DNA from: Amycolatopsis sp. A133
GTDB taxonomy: Bacteria > Actinomycetota > Actinomycetes > Mycobacteriales > Pseudonocardiaceae
NCBI RefSeq assembly: GCF_031082405.1
Contig: NZ_JAVHJU010000009.1
Location: 1 to 64,000, forward strand
Direction of reading: 5' to 3'
DNA length: 64,000 bases
Part shown: positions 24,373 through 33,514 of the stretch, in pieces
Layout of the letters: each line of letters begins with the position of its first letter
Position numbering within the stretch: the first letter of the stretch is position 1
The notes under the pieces: generated by a model
Told to the model about the DNA's origin: nothing
The model's input: only the letters and a program-made list of their open reading frames with translations
Database searches by the model: none
Translations under genes and position numbers: made by a program

Positions 24373-27300
24373 GGCCACAGCAGGCCGGCCAGGTGCCGCG
24401 CGACGACGTCGACGTGCGGCGGGTCGACCACCGACAGGTGGTGCGCGGCCACCGGCACGACCTCCAGCCGCGGGCACAGCCCGGACCAGCCGGCCGCGCG
24501 GTCGGTGCGGGAGTAGCGCGGTTCCATCGCGAGCCCGGCGGCGTACGGCTCGGTCGCCCGGTACAGCACCACGCGGCCGTCGTAGGGCCGCGGTGTCCCG
24601 CGTTCCGCGGCCAGCGTGTCCAGAAAGGACTGGTGCTGGTGCCGCAGCACGCCGGGGCTCAGCAACCCGGCTTCGGCGACCCGCCGCATGGTGAGCTCGA
24701 TCTGCTCCTCTTCGGGGAGCGGGGCGAGCTCGTCGTGCCCGAGCCGGACGGCCCGGCCGTAGGTGCCTTCGACGTAGCCGGTGAAGCGCAGGAACCGCCG
24801 GGCCGACGACGCGCGCGCGTCGAGGTCCGGTTCCGGCAGGGGCAGCATGGTGTCGATCAGCGCGACGAGTTCGACCGGTTCGCCCTCGTCCGCGAGCCGG
24901 GTGGCGACGCCGTAGGCGAGGGCGCCGCCGAACGACCAGCCGGCGAGGCGGTAGGGCCCGTGGGGCCGGCGCGCCCGGACCAGCGGCAGCAGCCGTTCGA
25001 CGCGTTCTTCGATGCCGGCGCCCGGCACGCGTTCGAAGCCGACGCACGGCACTCCGGCGGGCAGCCGGTCCAGCAGCGGGCGGTAGACGGTGCAGGTGCT
25101 GCCGCCGGGGTGGAACAGCAGCAGCGGCGCGGTCCCGGCGTCGCCCGCCTTGAGGAGGTGCACGGGCCCGCGTTCCTCACGCGTGTCGAGGAGGGCTCTC
25201 GCCACGTCGGCGACGGCGGCGAGGGAGTCGTGCCGCAGCAGCTCCGCCGGGTCGACGGGGCTCCCGAGCTCGGTGGTGAGCCCGTCGGCGAGCAGGCGGG
25301 CCAGGTGTTCCGGCCGTCCGGTGCCGGTCAGGCGGACGTGCGTGCCGCCCGCGTCGGTGCCGGTGTGCTGCCGCCAGAGCCGCAGGACGAGGCGGTCGGC
25401 TGCGTCCCACGCGCGGCCGCGGGCCGCCGGTTCGTCCCCGCGGGGCGCGAGGTCCCGGTTGAGGTCGGCGAGGGTCGCGCCCCGGAGGACGGCGGCCGCG
25501 TCGGGTTCGGTGCCGAGCTCCCGCCGGACGGCCTCGCGGATCCGGTTCGCCATGAGGGAGTCGAGGCCGAGGTCGACGAGGGGGACGTCGGGATCGAGAC
25601 GATCGGGGGAGAGGCCCATGATCGCGGCGACGATCTCGGTGAGCCGATCGGCCCCGCCGGGTGCCGCGGTGGCTCGGGCCGGTGGTGCGGCGGTGGCGTC
25701 ACCCGGGGCTGTCTCCGGTGCGGCGGTGCGCGTGGTTTCCCCGTCGCGAGCGGCGTCGGTGTACCAGTGCCGTTCGTGGCGCCAGGGCATCGGCGGGACG
25801 TCGGTGAGCCGCGCGCCGTCGTCCGGGGCGGACAGGGTGATCCGGGTTCCCGCGCAGTACAGCGCCGCCGCGGCCGCGCCGAACGCGCGGACCTCGTCCT
25901 GGCCGCGGCGCAGGGTGCCGGTCACCACCGCGTCGGTGATCCCGGCGGCTTCGAGCGTCCGGGCGAGCGAGCCCCGCAGGATCGGGTGCGGCGACACCTC
26001 GACGAACACGCGGTGCCCGTCCGCGGCCGCCGCGGCGACGGCCTGCCGGAACCGCACCGGGCGGCGCAGGTGCGCGGCCCAGTAACCGGCGTCGAAGTCC
26101 GGCAGTTCGCGCGGGTCGGTGAGCACGGTGTCGTACCAGGGCACCAGCGGCCGCCGTCCGCCCAGCTCGGCCAGCGCGTCGCGCAGGGCGCCGAGGACGG
26201 GCTCGACCCCGGCCGAATGCCCGGCGACCCCGACCGGCAGCCGCCGCGCGCCGCGCCCGGTGGCCGACAGCTGCGCGACGAGCCGGTCGAGCACGAGAGC
26301 GTCCCCGGCCACGGTGATCTGTCCCTGTGCCGCATCGACGGCGAGCTCGACCCCGGGGTGGGCGGCGAGTTCGTCCGGGGTCAGCTCCACCGCGGCCATC
26401 GCCCCGCCCGAGCGGAGGGTGCCGAGCAGCCGCGCCCGGGTGGCGACCAGGTGGACGGCCTCGTCGGCGGTCAGCACCCCGGCCACGACAGCGGCGGCCG
26501 CGGACCCGAGAGAGTGCCCGAGCACGGCGGCGGGCCGGACACCGAAAGCCTCCCACCGCGCGGCCAGCGCGACCTGCGTGCCGAAGATCGCCAGCTGCGT
26601 TTCCGCCAGCGTGGGCGCGGTGGCGCCGGTGAGGAGGGACCGCAGCGACCGTCCGGCGTGTTCGGTGAAGGGATCGCCGAGCTTGTCCACCTGAGCGGCG
26701 AACGCGGGTTCGGCGGCCAGCAGCCGCCGGCCCATCCCGGTCCACTGGGACCCGTGGCCGGAGAACACGAAGACGGGCCCGTCCCCGTTCCCGTCACCGG
26801 CACCGCCGTCTCTGGCGACGGCGGTGCCGGTGACGGCCCCGGCGGGCAGGAGGTCGACGCCGTCGCCCACGGCCCGCAGCAACGCGGCGAGCTCACCGTG
26901 GGTCGCGGCGACGAGGGCGGCCCGGTGCTTGCCGGCGTTGTCGCGCCGGAAGAGGGTGTGGGTGACGTCGGCGAGGGAACTCCGCTGCCCGGCGGGGGAG
27001 TCCAGCCAGTCCGCGAGCTGCGCGGCCCGTTCGGCGAGGCGGTCACGGGTCCGGGCGGAGAGCAGCCCGATCCGGATGCCGGGTGCCGGGAGTGCGGCCT
27101 GGCCACCACTGTGCTGCGGGGCACGGGTTCCGGCCGTGGTCGGCAGCGCGTGGCCGGGCTGCGCCGGGTCCCCGGTGGTCGCCCGGGGGCCGACGTGCGC
27201 CGGTGCCGTGGCACGACTTCCCGCCGGGGCCTGGGTCCCCCGGCGGCCGTGCTGCGCCGGAATCCGGCCATCAGTCCCCGCGCCCACCCGCCCGCCGTCG

Positions 27301-28823
27301 TCCGGTGCCGGGGCCGCCGCCTCCTCCTCCACCACCACGTGCGCGTTGGTCCCGCCGAACCCGAAGGCCGACACTCCCGCCACGGCCCGGCCGGTGTGCC
27401 GCGGCCACGGCGTCGGCTCCGTCACCACCCTCAGCCCCAGCGAGCCGAACGCGATGTGCGGGTTCGGTGCCGTGAAGTGCAGCTGCGGGGGCAGGGACCC
27501 GTGCTTCATGGCCAGGACCACCTTGATGAGCCCGGCAATCCCCGCCGCGGCCTCCGCGTGGGCGATGTTCGTCTTCACCGAGCCGATCAGCAGCGGCGCG
27601 CCCGCCTCGCGGCCCGCGCCCAGCACCGCGCCCAGCGCGCGGGCCTCGATCGGGTCGCCCAGCAGCGTGCCGGTTCCGTGCGCCTCCACGTAATCCACAG
27701 TGGACGGATCGAGCCCGCGGTAGGCGTCCCGCAGCATCGCCTGCTGTGCCGCCGGGTTCGGCGCCGCCAGGCCGTTCGACCGGCCGTCGGAGTTGACCAC
27801 CGACGAGCGGATCACCGCGAGCACCCGGTCGCCGTCGCACTCGGCGTCCGCCAGCCGCTTCAGCACCACGACGCCGCAGCCCTCGGCGCGCGCGATGCCG
27901 TCGGCGCCCGCCGAGAACGTCTTGCACCGGCCGTCGCCGGCGAGCAGGCCCGCCGCCGCGAACGCCGCCGTCGGCCCCGGCAGCAGCATGAGGTTGACGC
28001 CCGCCGCCAGCGCCAGGTCCGCGTCGCCGTCGCGCAGCGCGCGCACCGCGTGGTGCACCGCGACCAGCGAAGACGAGCACGCCGTGTCCACCGCCATGCT
28101 CGGCCCGCGCAGGTCGTAGACGTACGACAGCCGGTTGGCCGCGATGCTGCCCGCCGCGCCCGTGGCCGTCCACAGGTCCGGCTCGCCGCCGATCATCGTG
28201 AGGTGGCCGTAGTCGTGGGTGGCGATCCCGGTGAACACGCCGGTCCGGCTGCCGCGCAGCGACGCCGGCGCGATCCCGGCGTCCTCCAGCGCCGCCCAGG
28301 TGACCTCCAGCAGCATCCGCTGCTGCGGGTCCATCGTGGCCGCCTCGCGCGGGGTGATGCCGAAGTGCTCGGCGTCGAACCCGGCGACGTCGTCGAGGAA
28401 TCCGCCGAGCACCGGGGCGGCCTCGGGGCTCCAGCGGCCCGGCGGCGCGGTCCGGACGGCGTCGCGTCCTTCGCACAGCAGGTCCCAGAACTCGGCGGGA
28501 CCGTCCGCGCCGGGGAGGCGGCAGCCGAGCCCGACCACGGCGACCGGGTCGGTCCGGCGGCGGTTCGTGGCCGGGCGCGCTTCGGGTTCGTCCGCACCGG
28601 TCAGGCTGCGGGCGAGGTGGTCGATGGTGGGGCTTTCCCACAGCAGCGTCGCGGGCAGCCGGCGGCCGAGCCGCTCCTCGAGGTCGGCGGTGATGCCGAC
28701 GGCCTGGCGGGACGACAGGCCGTAGTCGCCGAGCGGGCGGTCGGGCTCGGCCGGGGCGCCGGTGTGTTCGGCGACGGTGTCCAGGAGCCAGCGGCGCAGG
28801 GTGTCGGTCGTCGGGTCGCTCAT
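24369..28823 (-). CDS. Pks13-like condensing polyketide synthase (ACP-KS-AT-ACP-TE)
   Basis: A 1484-residue type I PKS with the domain order of mycobacterial Pks13. The N-terminal ACP (about 8-75) carries YGLSSRQ with Ser38. The KS (about 92-520) has Cys249 in DTACSSSL, His in EAHGTGT and a final His in NIAHAE (usually NxGH). The AT has the serine S771 in GHSLG; its later motif is VAGHS. The second ACP has S1089 in LGLDSL and the TE has S1297 in GWSFGG. There are no KR, DH or ER domains, so the product should be a beta-keto acid, as in mycolate condensation: one acyl-AMP from the FAAL is loaded on the N-ACP and one carboxyacyl unit via the AT. It overlaps the FAAL stop and MFS start by 4 nt each. 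Confidence 0.9.
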   Translation of the reverse strand: MSDPTTDTLRRWLLDTVAEHTGAPAEPDRPLGDYGLSSRQAVGITADLEERLGRRLPATLLWESPTIDHLARSLTGADEPEARPATNRRRTDPVAVVGLGCRLPGADGPAEFWDLLCEGRDAVRTAPPGRWSPEAAPVLGGFLDDVAGFDAEHFGITPREAATMDPQQRMLLEVTWAALEDAGIAPASLRGSRTGVFTGIATHDYGHLTMIGGEPDLWTATGAAGSIAANRLSYVYDLRGPSMAVDTACSSSLVAVHHAVRALRDGDADLALAAGVNLMLLPGPTAAFAAAGLLAGDGRCKTFSAGADGIARAEGCGVVVLKRLADAECDGDRVLAVIRSSVVNSDGRSNGLAAPNPAAQQAMLRDAYRGLDPSTVDYVEAHGTGTLLGDPIEARALGAVLGAGREAGAPLLIGSVKTNIAHAEAAAGIAGLIKVVLAMKHGSLPPQLHFTAPNPHIAFGSLGLRVVTEPTPWPRHTGRAVAGVSAFGFGGTNAHVVVEEEAAAPAPDDGGRVGAGTDGRIPAQHGRRGTQAPAGSRATAPAHVGPRATTGDPAQPGHALPTTAGTRAPQHSGGQAALPAPGIRIGLLSARTRDRLAERAAQLADWLDSPAGQRSSLADVTHTLFRRDNAGKHRAALVAATHGELAALLRAVGDGVDLLPAGAVTGTAVARDGGAGDGNGDGPVFVFSGHGSQWTGMGRRLLAAEPAFAAQVDKLGDPFTEHAGRSLRSLLTGATAPTLAETQLAIFGTQVALAARWEAFGVRPAAVLGHSLGSAAAAVVAGVLTADEAVHLVATRARLLGTLRSGGAMAAVELTPDELAAHPGVELAVDAAQGQITVAGDALVLDRLVAQLSATGRGARRLPVGVAGHSAGVEPVLGALRDALAELGGRRPLVPWYDTVLTDPRELPDFDAGYWAAHLRRPVRFRQAVAAAAADGHRVFVEVSPHPILRGSLARTLEAAGITDAVVTGTLRRGQDEVRAFGAAAAALYCAGTRITLSAPDDGARLTDVPPMPWRHERHWYTDAARDGETTRTAAPETAPGDATAAPPARATAAPGGADRLTEIVAAIMGLSPDRLDPDVPLVDLGLDSLMANRIREAVRRELGTEPDAAAVLRGATLADLNRDLAPRGDEPAARGRAWDAADRLVLRLWRQHTGTDAGGTHVRLTGTGRPEHLARLLADGLTTELGSPVDPAELLRHDSLAAVADVARALLDTREERGPVHLLKAGDAGTAPLLLFHPGGSTCTVYRPLLDRLPAGVPCVGFERVPGAGIEERVERLLPLVRARRPHGPYRLAGWSFGGALAYGVATRLADEGEPVELVALIDTMLPLPEPDLDARASSARRFLRFTGYVEGTYGRAVRLGHDELAPLPEEEQIELTMRRVAEAGLLSPGVLRHQHQSFLDTLAAERGTPRPYDGRVVLYRATEPYAAGLAMEPRYSRTDRAAGWSGLCPRLEVVPVAAHHLSVVDPPHVDVVARHLAGLLWP

Positions 28824-30529
28824 CGCGCCAGTGCCTTTCCGTAGTCGCCCGCGAGGTAGCGGTCGCGGCAGGCGCCGCGCGCGATCTTGCCGCTGGACGT
28901 GCGCGGGACCCGCCCGGGCGGCACGAGCAGCACGTCCCGCAGCGCGAGCCCGTGCGCGGCGGAGACCAGCCGCCGGATCGCCGCGGCCAGCGCGCGTTCG
29001 GCGGCTTCGGTCAGGTCCGCGTGGGCGCGGTGTTCGGCGACCACGACGACGGCCTCGGTGTCGTTGCCCGCGACGGCGAACGCGGCGACGCTGCCGGGGC
29101 GGATCGCCGGGTCGGCCGACGCGGCCGTCGCCTCGACGTCCTGCGGGTAGTGGTTGCGGCCGTCGACGATGATCAGGTCCTTGATCCGGCCCGCGATGTA
29201 GAGCTCGCCGTCGAGGCGGACCCCGAGGTCGCCGGTCCGCAGCCACGGCCCCTCGGGCAGCCCGCCCGCCAGCCGAGCGCCGAAGGTTTCGGTGCTGTCC
29301 AGGGGTTTCTGCCAGTACCCCTCGCCGACGTTCGGTCCGTGGACCCAGATTTCGCCGACCGAGCCGTCGGGCAGCACCACGGCGGTGTCCGGGTCGACGA
29401 GGGCGACGAGCTGCCCGGCCGGGGCACCGCAGGCGACGAGCCGGACGCCGTCCCCGGCCGGCCGCGCGGTGCCCGTGGCGAGGGCGGCGCGGTCGAACGT
29501 GGTGACGCGCGGGACGGCGGCCGGGCCGGTGGTGACGAAGACGGTGGCCTCGGCCAGGCCGTACGCCGGGCGGGTCATCTCCGGCCGGTACCCGGCGGCG
29601 GCGAAGGCGGTGTGGAAGCGGTCGAGGACGTCCGGGTTGATCGGCTCGGCACCGTTGACGATCGCGGCGACGCGGCCGAGCCGCAGCCGCGCGCGGTCGG
29701 CCTCGCGGATCCGGCTCGCGCAGTAGTGGAAGGCGAAGTTCGGGGCGGCGCTCCAGCTGCCCGCGTGGTCGCCGAGTAGTTCCAGCCAGCGGACCGGCCG
29801 CTCGACGAAGGCGAGCGGGTCCATCAGCACCGAGCGCAGGCCCAGCGCCAGGGGGGTGATCAGACCGAGGACGAGGCCCATGTCGTGGAAGAGCGGCAGC
29901 CACGAGACCGTGGTGGCCGCGGCCGGGTCGAGCCCGAGGCCGCGCACGACCTGGCCGACGTTGGCGAGCACGTTGGCGTGGGTCAGCACCACTCCGGCCG
30001 GGCTGCGGGTCGAACCGGACGTGTACTGCAGGTACGCGACGTCGTCCGTGGCCGCGGCGGGCGCCGGCCACGACCGCGCCGGCCCCGGGCGGTCCACCGC
30101 GACGACCGTGACGTCACCGCCGAGGAACTCCTCGACCCCCGGCCGGGCGGCGGTGGTGGTCACGACGGCCGTGGGCGCGCAGTCGGCGAGGACCGCGGCG
30201 AGCCGTCCCGCGTGACCCGGCAGGCCGGGGTCGAACAGCGGCACCGCGATCGCGCCCGCGGCGATCGCGGCGAGGAACCCGATCACGTAGTCCGGGCCCT
30301 GCGGGCAGAGCACGGCGACCCGGTCGCCCGGCGTCACCGGCAGCGCGCCCGCGGCAGCGTCGACGCGCTCGGCCAGCTGCCGCCAGGTGAGGGTGCGCCG
30401 CCGCCCGGCGGGGTCGGTGGCGAAGTCGGCGAAGGTCAGGGCGGGGGCGTCGGGGGTGGTCGCCGCCCAGTGGCGCAGGCACGCGGTCAGGGTGTCGCCG
30501 CCCACCGCCGGCAGGTTCTCCTGGGACAT
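28820..30529 (-). CDS. Fatty acyl-AMP ligase, FadD32-like
   Basis: A 569-residue adenylating enzyme expected to activate a fatty acid as acyl-AMP and pass it to the N-terminal ACP of the adjacent Pks13-like synthase. The P-loop is YTSGSTRSPAG. SWLPLFHDMGLVLGLITPL and SAAPNFAFHYC are diagnostic of the FAAL branch, and RTGDLG plus GRIKDLIIVDGRNHYPQDVE mark the hinge and C-terminal domain. It is about 70 residues shorter than mycobacterial FadD32. ATG 30529 follows AAGGAGAACC. The gene order FAAL-PKS is the same as fadD32-pks13 in mycolic-acid bacteria, but no accD4 follows. Confidence 0.92.
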   Translation of the reverse strand: MSQENLPAVGGDTLTACLRHWAATTPDAPALTFADFATDPAGRRRTLTWRQLAERVDAAAGALPVTPGDRVAVLCPQGPDYVIGFLAAIAAGAIAVPLFDPGLPGHAGRLAAVLADCAPTAVVTTTAARPGVEEFLGGDVTVVAVDRPGPARSWPAPAAATDDVAYLQYTSGSTRSPAGVVLTHANVLANVGQVVRGLGLDPAAATTVSWLPLFHDMGLVLGLITPLALGLRSVLMDPLAFVERPVRWLELLGDHAGSWSAAPNFAFHYCASRIREADRARLRLGRVAAIVNGAEPINPDVLDRFHTAFAAAGYRPEMTRPAYGLAEATVFVTTGPAAVPRVTTFDRAALATGTARPAGDGVRLVACGAPAGQLVALVDPDTAVVLPDGSVGEIWVHGPNVGEGYWQKPLDSTETFGARLAGGLPEGPWLRTGDLGVRLDGELYIAGRIKDLIIVDGRNHYPQDVEATAASADPAIRPGSVAAFAVAGNDTEAVVVVAEHRAHADLTEAAERALAAAIRRLVSAAHGLALRDVLLVPPGRVPRTSSGKIARGACRDRYLAGDYGKALAR

Positions 30530-30544
30530 GGGTTCTCCTTGGTG

Positions 30545-31222
30545 CTAGCGGCCCAGCCGCGGGGCGGCGTGCTGCCACGCGGCGACGGCCAGGGTGTCGA
30601 GGTCGAGGTCGGTCGCTCCGGCGTCGCGGAGCAGGACCAGCACGCCGCCGGCGGCGATGGCGACGGTGCGCAGGCGCAGGCCGGGCAGCCCGGCCGGTTG
30701 GCCGGGCAGGGTCAGGACCTGCCGGTAGGAGAGGGTCTGCGCGCCGGGAACGGCCGGAGCGGTCTCGACGGTCGTGGTCGAGACCGTCGGGAGGCCTTGG
30801 TCGTCGACGGTGACGCGGGCGCAGCGGCGCGCTTGCCCGGCCCAGGCGGTGAGATCGGGCGGGTGCGGGGTGCGGGCGACAAGCTCGGACAGCTGCCCGC
30901 CGGGGACCGCCGTCTGGAAGCCCTGGCCGGTCACCGCCCCGGGGCGCAGCAGCCTGCCGTGCACGACGTCGGTGCACCCTTCGTCGTCCTTGCTGTCCGA
31001 AGTGGACAGTGCGGTGGCGACGTCGAACACGTCGCGGGCCGCGGGACGCCCGGGAATCGACTCGGCCGGCAGCAGCGCGGCCGGCGGCACCGCGGGGGGC
31101 GCGGAAACCGGGGCCACCGCCGCGCCGGTGGCCGGTTTTGCGGGCGAAATGGTGGCCGCGGCGGCCACCGCGATCAGGAGGACGGCCACGCGGGACGGCG
31201 GAAAGCGAATTCGGGCAGCCAT
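30545..31222 (-). CDS. Secreted hypothetical protein with one probable disulfide
   Basis: A 225-residue protein with an N-terminal hydrophobic segment (VAVLLIAVAAAATISPA) and an Ala/Pro-rich linker, then a compact domain with two cysteines (GCTDVV and RRCARV) and a final VLVLLRDAGATDLDLDTL strand-helix. The layout resembles the extracellular sensor or lipid-binding domains of PknH/lipoprotein type in mycobacteria. ATG 31222 has GAAGGG upstream and is preferred over ATG 31243. It is 15 nt upstream of the FAAL gene and heads the operon, suggesting a periplasmic helper for the lipid product. No family is assigned with confidence. Confidence 0.75.
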   Translation of the reverse strand: MAARIRFPPSRVAVLLIAVAAAATISPAKPATGAAVAPVSAPPAVPPAALLPAESIPGRPAARDVFDVATALSTSDSKDDEGCTDVVHGRLLRPGAVTGQGFQTAVPGGQLSELVARTPHPPDLTAWAGQARRCARVTVDDQGLPTVSTTTVETAPAVPGAQTLSYRQVLTLPGQPAGLPGLRLRTVAIAAGGVLVLLRDAGATDLDLDTLAVAAWQHAAPRLGR

Positions 31223-31611
31223 GTACGGCCCTTCGGGGAGCATTTTCGGTACGGGTGCGGCTCCTGCGCTGGAACCCTTCGCCGGGGACGCGTCGACGGA
31301 CGTGGCGATCCTGGCGGCACGGCGAAGGCTACGCGCGGAAATCGGTTACCGGAAGCACCTCAAGACGGCGTAAACATCTACGGGCACAGCGGGTGAGCTG
31401 CAGAATTGCAGGTTACCGACGAGTTCTGCCGACCGTTGTGGCACGGCCGTCCGAGACTGGTCACTCTGCGCGACAGGCGCCTCACCCGCGCGGGGGAGTT
31501 TGTTTTCCTCCCATTCACATTGTCCGCTCACATCGTGGACAGGACAATTGCGCTCGCCGACGCCATTCCTCTAGCTTGGCCGCACCTGCGAACGACCGGG
31601 AAAGGAATCGC
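31223..31611. other. Divergent promoter region of the lipid locus
   Basis: 389 nt separating the two arms of the lipid locus. The right part has AT-rich stretches (TTTGTTTTCCTCCC, ACAATTGCGCTCGCC) that are probably the promoter of the antigen-85-like gene. A short plus-strand frame ending at 31373 has weak coding character; I do not call it. GGAAAGGAA before 31612 is the ribosome binding site. Confidence 0.5.
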
Positions 31612-32616
31612 ATGCGCCATTTTGTGAGGTGGTTCACGGCGCTGACGGCCGTGGTGTGCGCGCTGCCCGGGACACCGGCGCCGGCCGCGGCGAGCGTGCC
31701 GGACGCCCGGGCCGACGACGGGTCGCACGTCGTCGCCGAGACCACTGTGGACGGTGATGCGCGGGTGCTCGACCTGACCGTGCGCTCGGCGGGCGTCGGC
31801 GCGTACGCCATGGTCCGGCTGATCCTCCCGCGGGCCTGGGCTGCGGAGCCGGACCGGCGGTGGGCGGCGCTCTACCTGCTTGCGGGCGAGACCCGGCTGC
31901 AGGACTACCGCGGCTGGAGCGCGAACACCGACGTGCGGCAGCTGGCCGACGACGCCGGCGTCCTGGTCGTCATGCCCGGCTCGGGATCCGCGGGCTTCTT
32001 CAGCGACTGGTGGAACTACGGCAAGGACGTCGCGCTCAACCAGTGGGAGACCTTCACCGCCGTCGAGCTGCCGCAGCTGATCGACCGCGGTTACCGCGGG
32101 AACGGCAGGCGCGCGGCCGCCGGGCTGTCCCTCGGCGGGTACGGCGCGATCGAGCTCGCCGCGCGGCGCCCGGGCGTGTTCCGCTACGCCGCCTCCTTCA
32201 GCGGCAACCTCAACCCGGCCGGCCCCACCGGGGAACTGCTGACCGGCGCCATCGTCGCGTCCGCCCACCTCGACCCCGAGGCCCTGTGGGGCGACCGGCG
32301 CCGGGAGGCCGCGCGCTGGGAGGCGCACGACCCGCTGGTGAACGCGGACCGCCTGCGCGGCACGGAGATCTACCTGTCGGCGGGCAACGGGCTGCCGGGC
32401 CCGCTCGACGCGAAGCTCCCGATCGACGTCCTGCCCGGCGCGATGCTCCTGGAGTTCCTCTGCGGTGCGCAGACCACCGCGATGGCCGGCCGGTTGCGCG
32501 GCCTCGGCGTCCCGGTGACGGCGGATCTGTACGGCCCCGGCACCCACCAGTGGGCGTACTGGCAGGAGCAGCTGCACAAGACGTGGCCGCGGATGCTGCA
32601 GGTGCTCGCGTCGTGA
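31612..32616 (+). CDS. Secreted antigen-85-like acyl (mycolyl) transferase/esterase
   Basis: A 334-residue alpha/beta-hydrolase with an N-terminal signal peptide (cleavage near AAASVPDA, about residue 30). The core follows the antigen 85/Cmt pattern: MPGSGSAGFFSDWW, WETFTAVELPQLI, AAGLSLGGYGA with nucleophile Ser173, ASFSGNLNP, a candidate acidic residue Glu281 in LLEFLCGAQ and His312 in YGPGTHQWAYW. In mycolic-acid bacteria this family moves mycolyl groups between trehalose and arabinogalactan. Here it probably transfers or hydrolyses the acyl product of the divergent Pks13-like operon outside the membrane. Its stop overlaps the SDR start (GTGA). A simple esterase role remains possible. Confidence 0.85.
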   Translation: MRHFVRWFTALTAVVCALPGTPAPAAASVPDARADDGSHVVAETTVDGDARVLDLTVRSAGVGAYAMVRLILPRAWAAEPDRRWAALYLLAGETRLQDYRGWSANTDVRQLADDAGVLVVMPGSGSAGFFSDWWNYGKDVALNQWETFTAVELPQLIDRGYRGNGRRAAAGLSLGGYGAIELAARRPGVFRYAASFSGNLNPAGPTGELLTGAIVASAHLDPEALWGDRRREAARWEAHDPLVNADRLRGTEIYLSAGNGLPGPLDAKLPIDVLPGAMLLEFLCGAQTTAMAGRLRGLGVPVTADLYGPGTHQWAYWQEQLHKTWPRMLQVLAS

Positions 32617-33443
32617 AGCCGTCCTATGTGGTCACCGGCGCGGCGGGCGGGATCGGCCGGGCCTGCGTGGCGGAGCTGGTCCGGCGGGGCGCCCACGTGT
32701 GGGCGAGCGTCCGCACGGACGGCGACGAAGCGGACCTCGAACGAGCGTACGGCGACGCGGTCACGGTGCTGCGCATGGACCTGCGCGACGCGGAGTCGAT
32801 CGCCCGCTGCGGGGAGCGCGTCGCGGCGGCGGGACCGTTGCGGGGCCTGGTGAACAACGCCGGGCTGGCGCGGCCGGGGCCACTCGAGCACGTGCCGCTG
32901 GCGGCGTTCCGGGAGCAGCTGGAGGTGAACGTCACCGGCCAGCTGGCGGTCACGCGAGCGATGCTGCCGTCGTTGCGGCGCGCGGAATCCGCCCGGGTGG
33001 TGACGATCGGCTCGATCGGCGGCCGGATCGCGGGCCCGATGGTCGGGCCGTACCACACGTCGAAGTTCGCACTGGCCGGCTTGACCGACAGCCTGCGCGC
33101 GGAGCTGGCCCCGGAGGGCATCCACGTGGTGCTGGTCGAGCCGGGCGCGGTGGCCACGGCGATCTGGCCCCGCGCCCGCGCGGCGGCCGAGGAGGTCCGC
33201 GCGGCCCTCCCACCGGCGGCACTGGAGAGGTACGGAGAGCAACTGGCGGCAGCAGAGCGCAGCGCGGCCCGCTCGGCCCGGACCGGAGTGCCACCGAGGC
33301 GCGCGGCCGAGGTGGTGGTCCGGGCACTGACGGCCCGTCGCCCGGCGCCGAGGTATCTGGTCGGAAGGGACGCCCGGATGGCTGCGGTGCTGGCGAACCT
33401 GCCGTTCCGGCTGCGGTACCGGCTGACGGCGGCGAAGCGATGA
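32613..33443 (+). CDS. Short-chain dehydrogenase/reductase
   Basis: A 276-residue classical SDR. The NAD(P) motif is TGAAGGIG, followed by NNAG, the Ser in TIGSIGG and the catalytic Tyr-x3-Lys in PYHTSKFAL. A longer C-terminal extension (about 190-276) is rich in Ala and Arg and ends FRLRYRLTAAKR, a basic amphipathic tail that may touch the membrane. In context it is the best candidate for reducing the beta-keto group left by the Pks13-like enzyme, the step done by CmrA (Rv2509) in mycobacteria. Co-translated with the antigen-85-like gene. Confidence 0.88.
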   Translation: MKPSYVVTGAAGGIGRACVAELVRRGAHVWASVRTDGDEADLERAYGDAVTVLRMDLRDAESIARCGERVAAAGPLRGLVNNAGLARPGPLEHVPLAAFREQLEVNVTGQLAVTRAMLPSLRRAESARVVTIGSIGGRIAGPMVGPYHTSKFALAGLTDSLRAELAPEGIHVVLVEPGAVATAIWPRARAAAEEVRAALPPAALERYGEQLAAAERSAARSARTGVPPRRAAEVVVRALTARRPAPRYLVGRDARMAAVLANLPFRLRYRLTAAKR

Positions 33444-33514
33444 CCAGGTTGATCAGGAGGCCAGGTACGTCGGTCGTTCCGCTCTGCCCGGCCCATGCCG
33501 GGGCGAAGCGATGA
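33432..33514 (+). repeat. 12-bp direct repeat flanking a 59-bp insert between SDR and GT genes
   Basis: GCGAAGCGATGA occurs at 33432-33443, containing the SDR stop codon, and again at 33503-33514, containing the start codon of the glycosyltransferase. The two copies are 71 bp apart. Each contains ATGA, the usual overlap signal, so the genes look as if they once overlapped and were separated by a short duplication or insertion. Confidence 0.55.

Noticed and set aside
31245..31373. Small plus-strand gene ending in GYRKHLKTA before the antigen-85-like gene
   Set aside because: No start or ribosome site of its own, and most of the open frame lies antisense to the secreted-protein gene; coding bias in the tail alone is weak.
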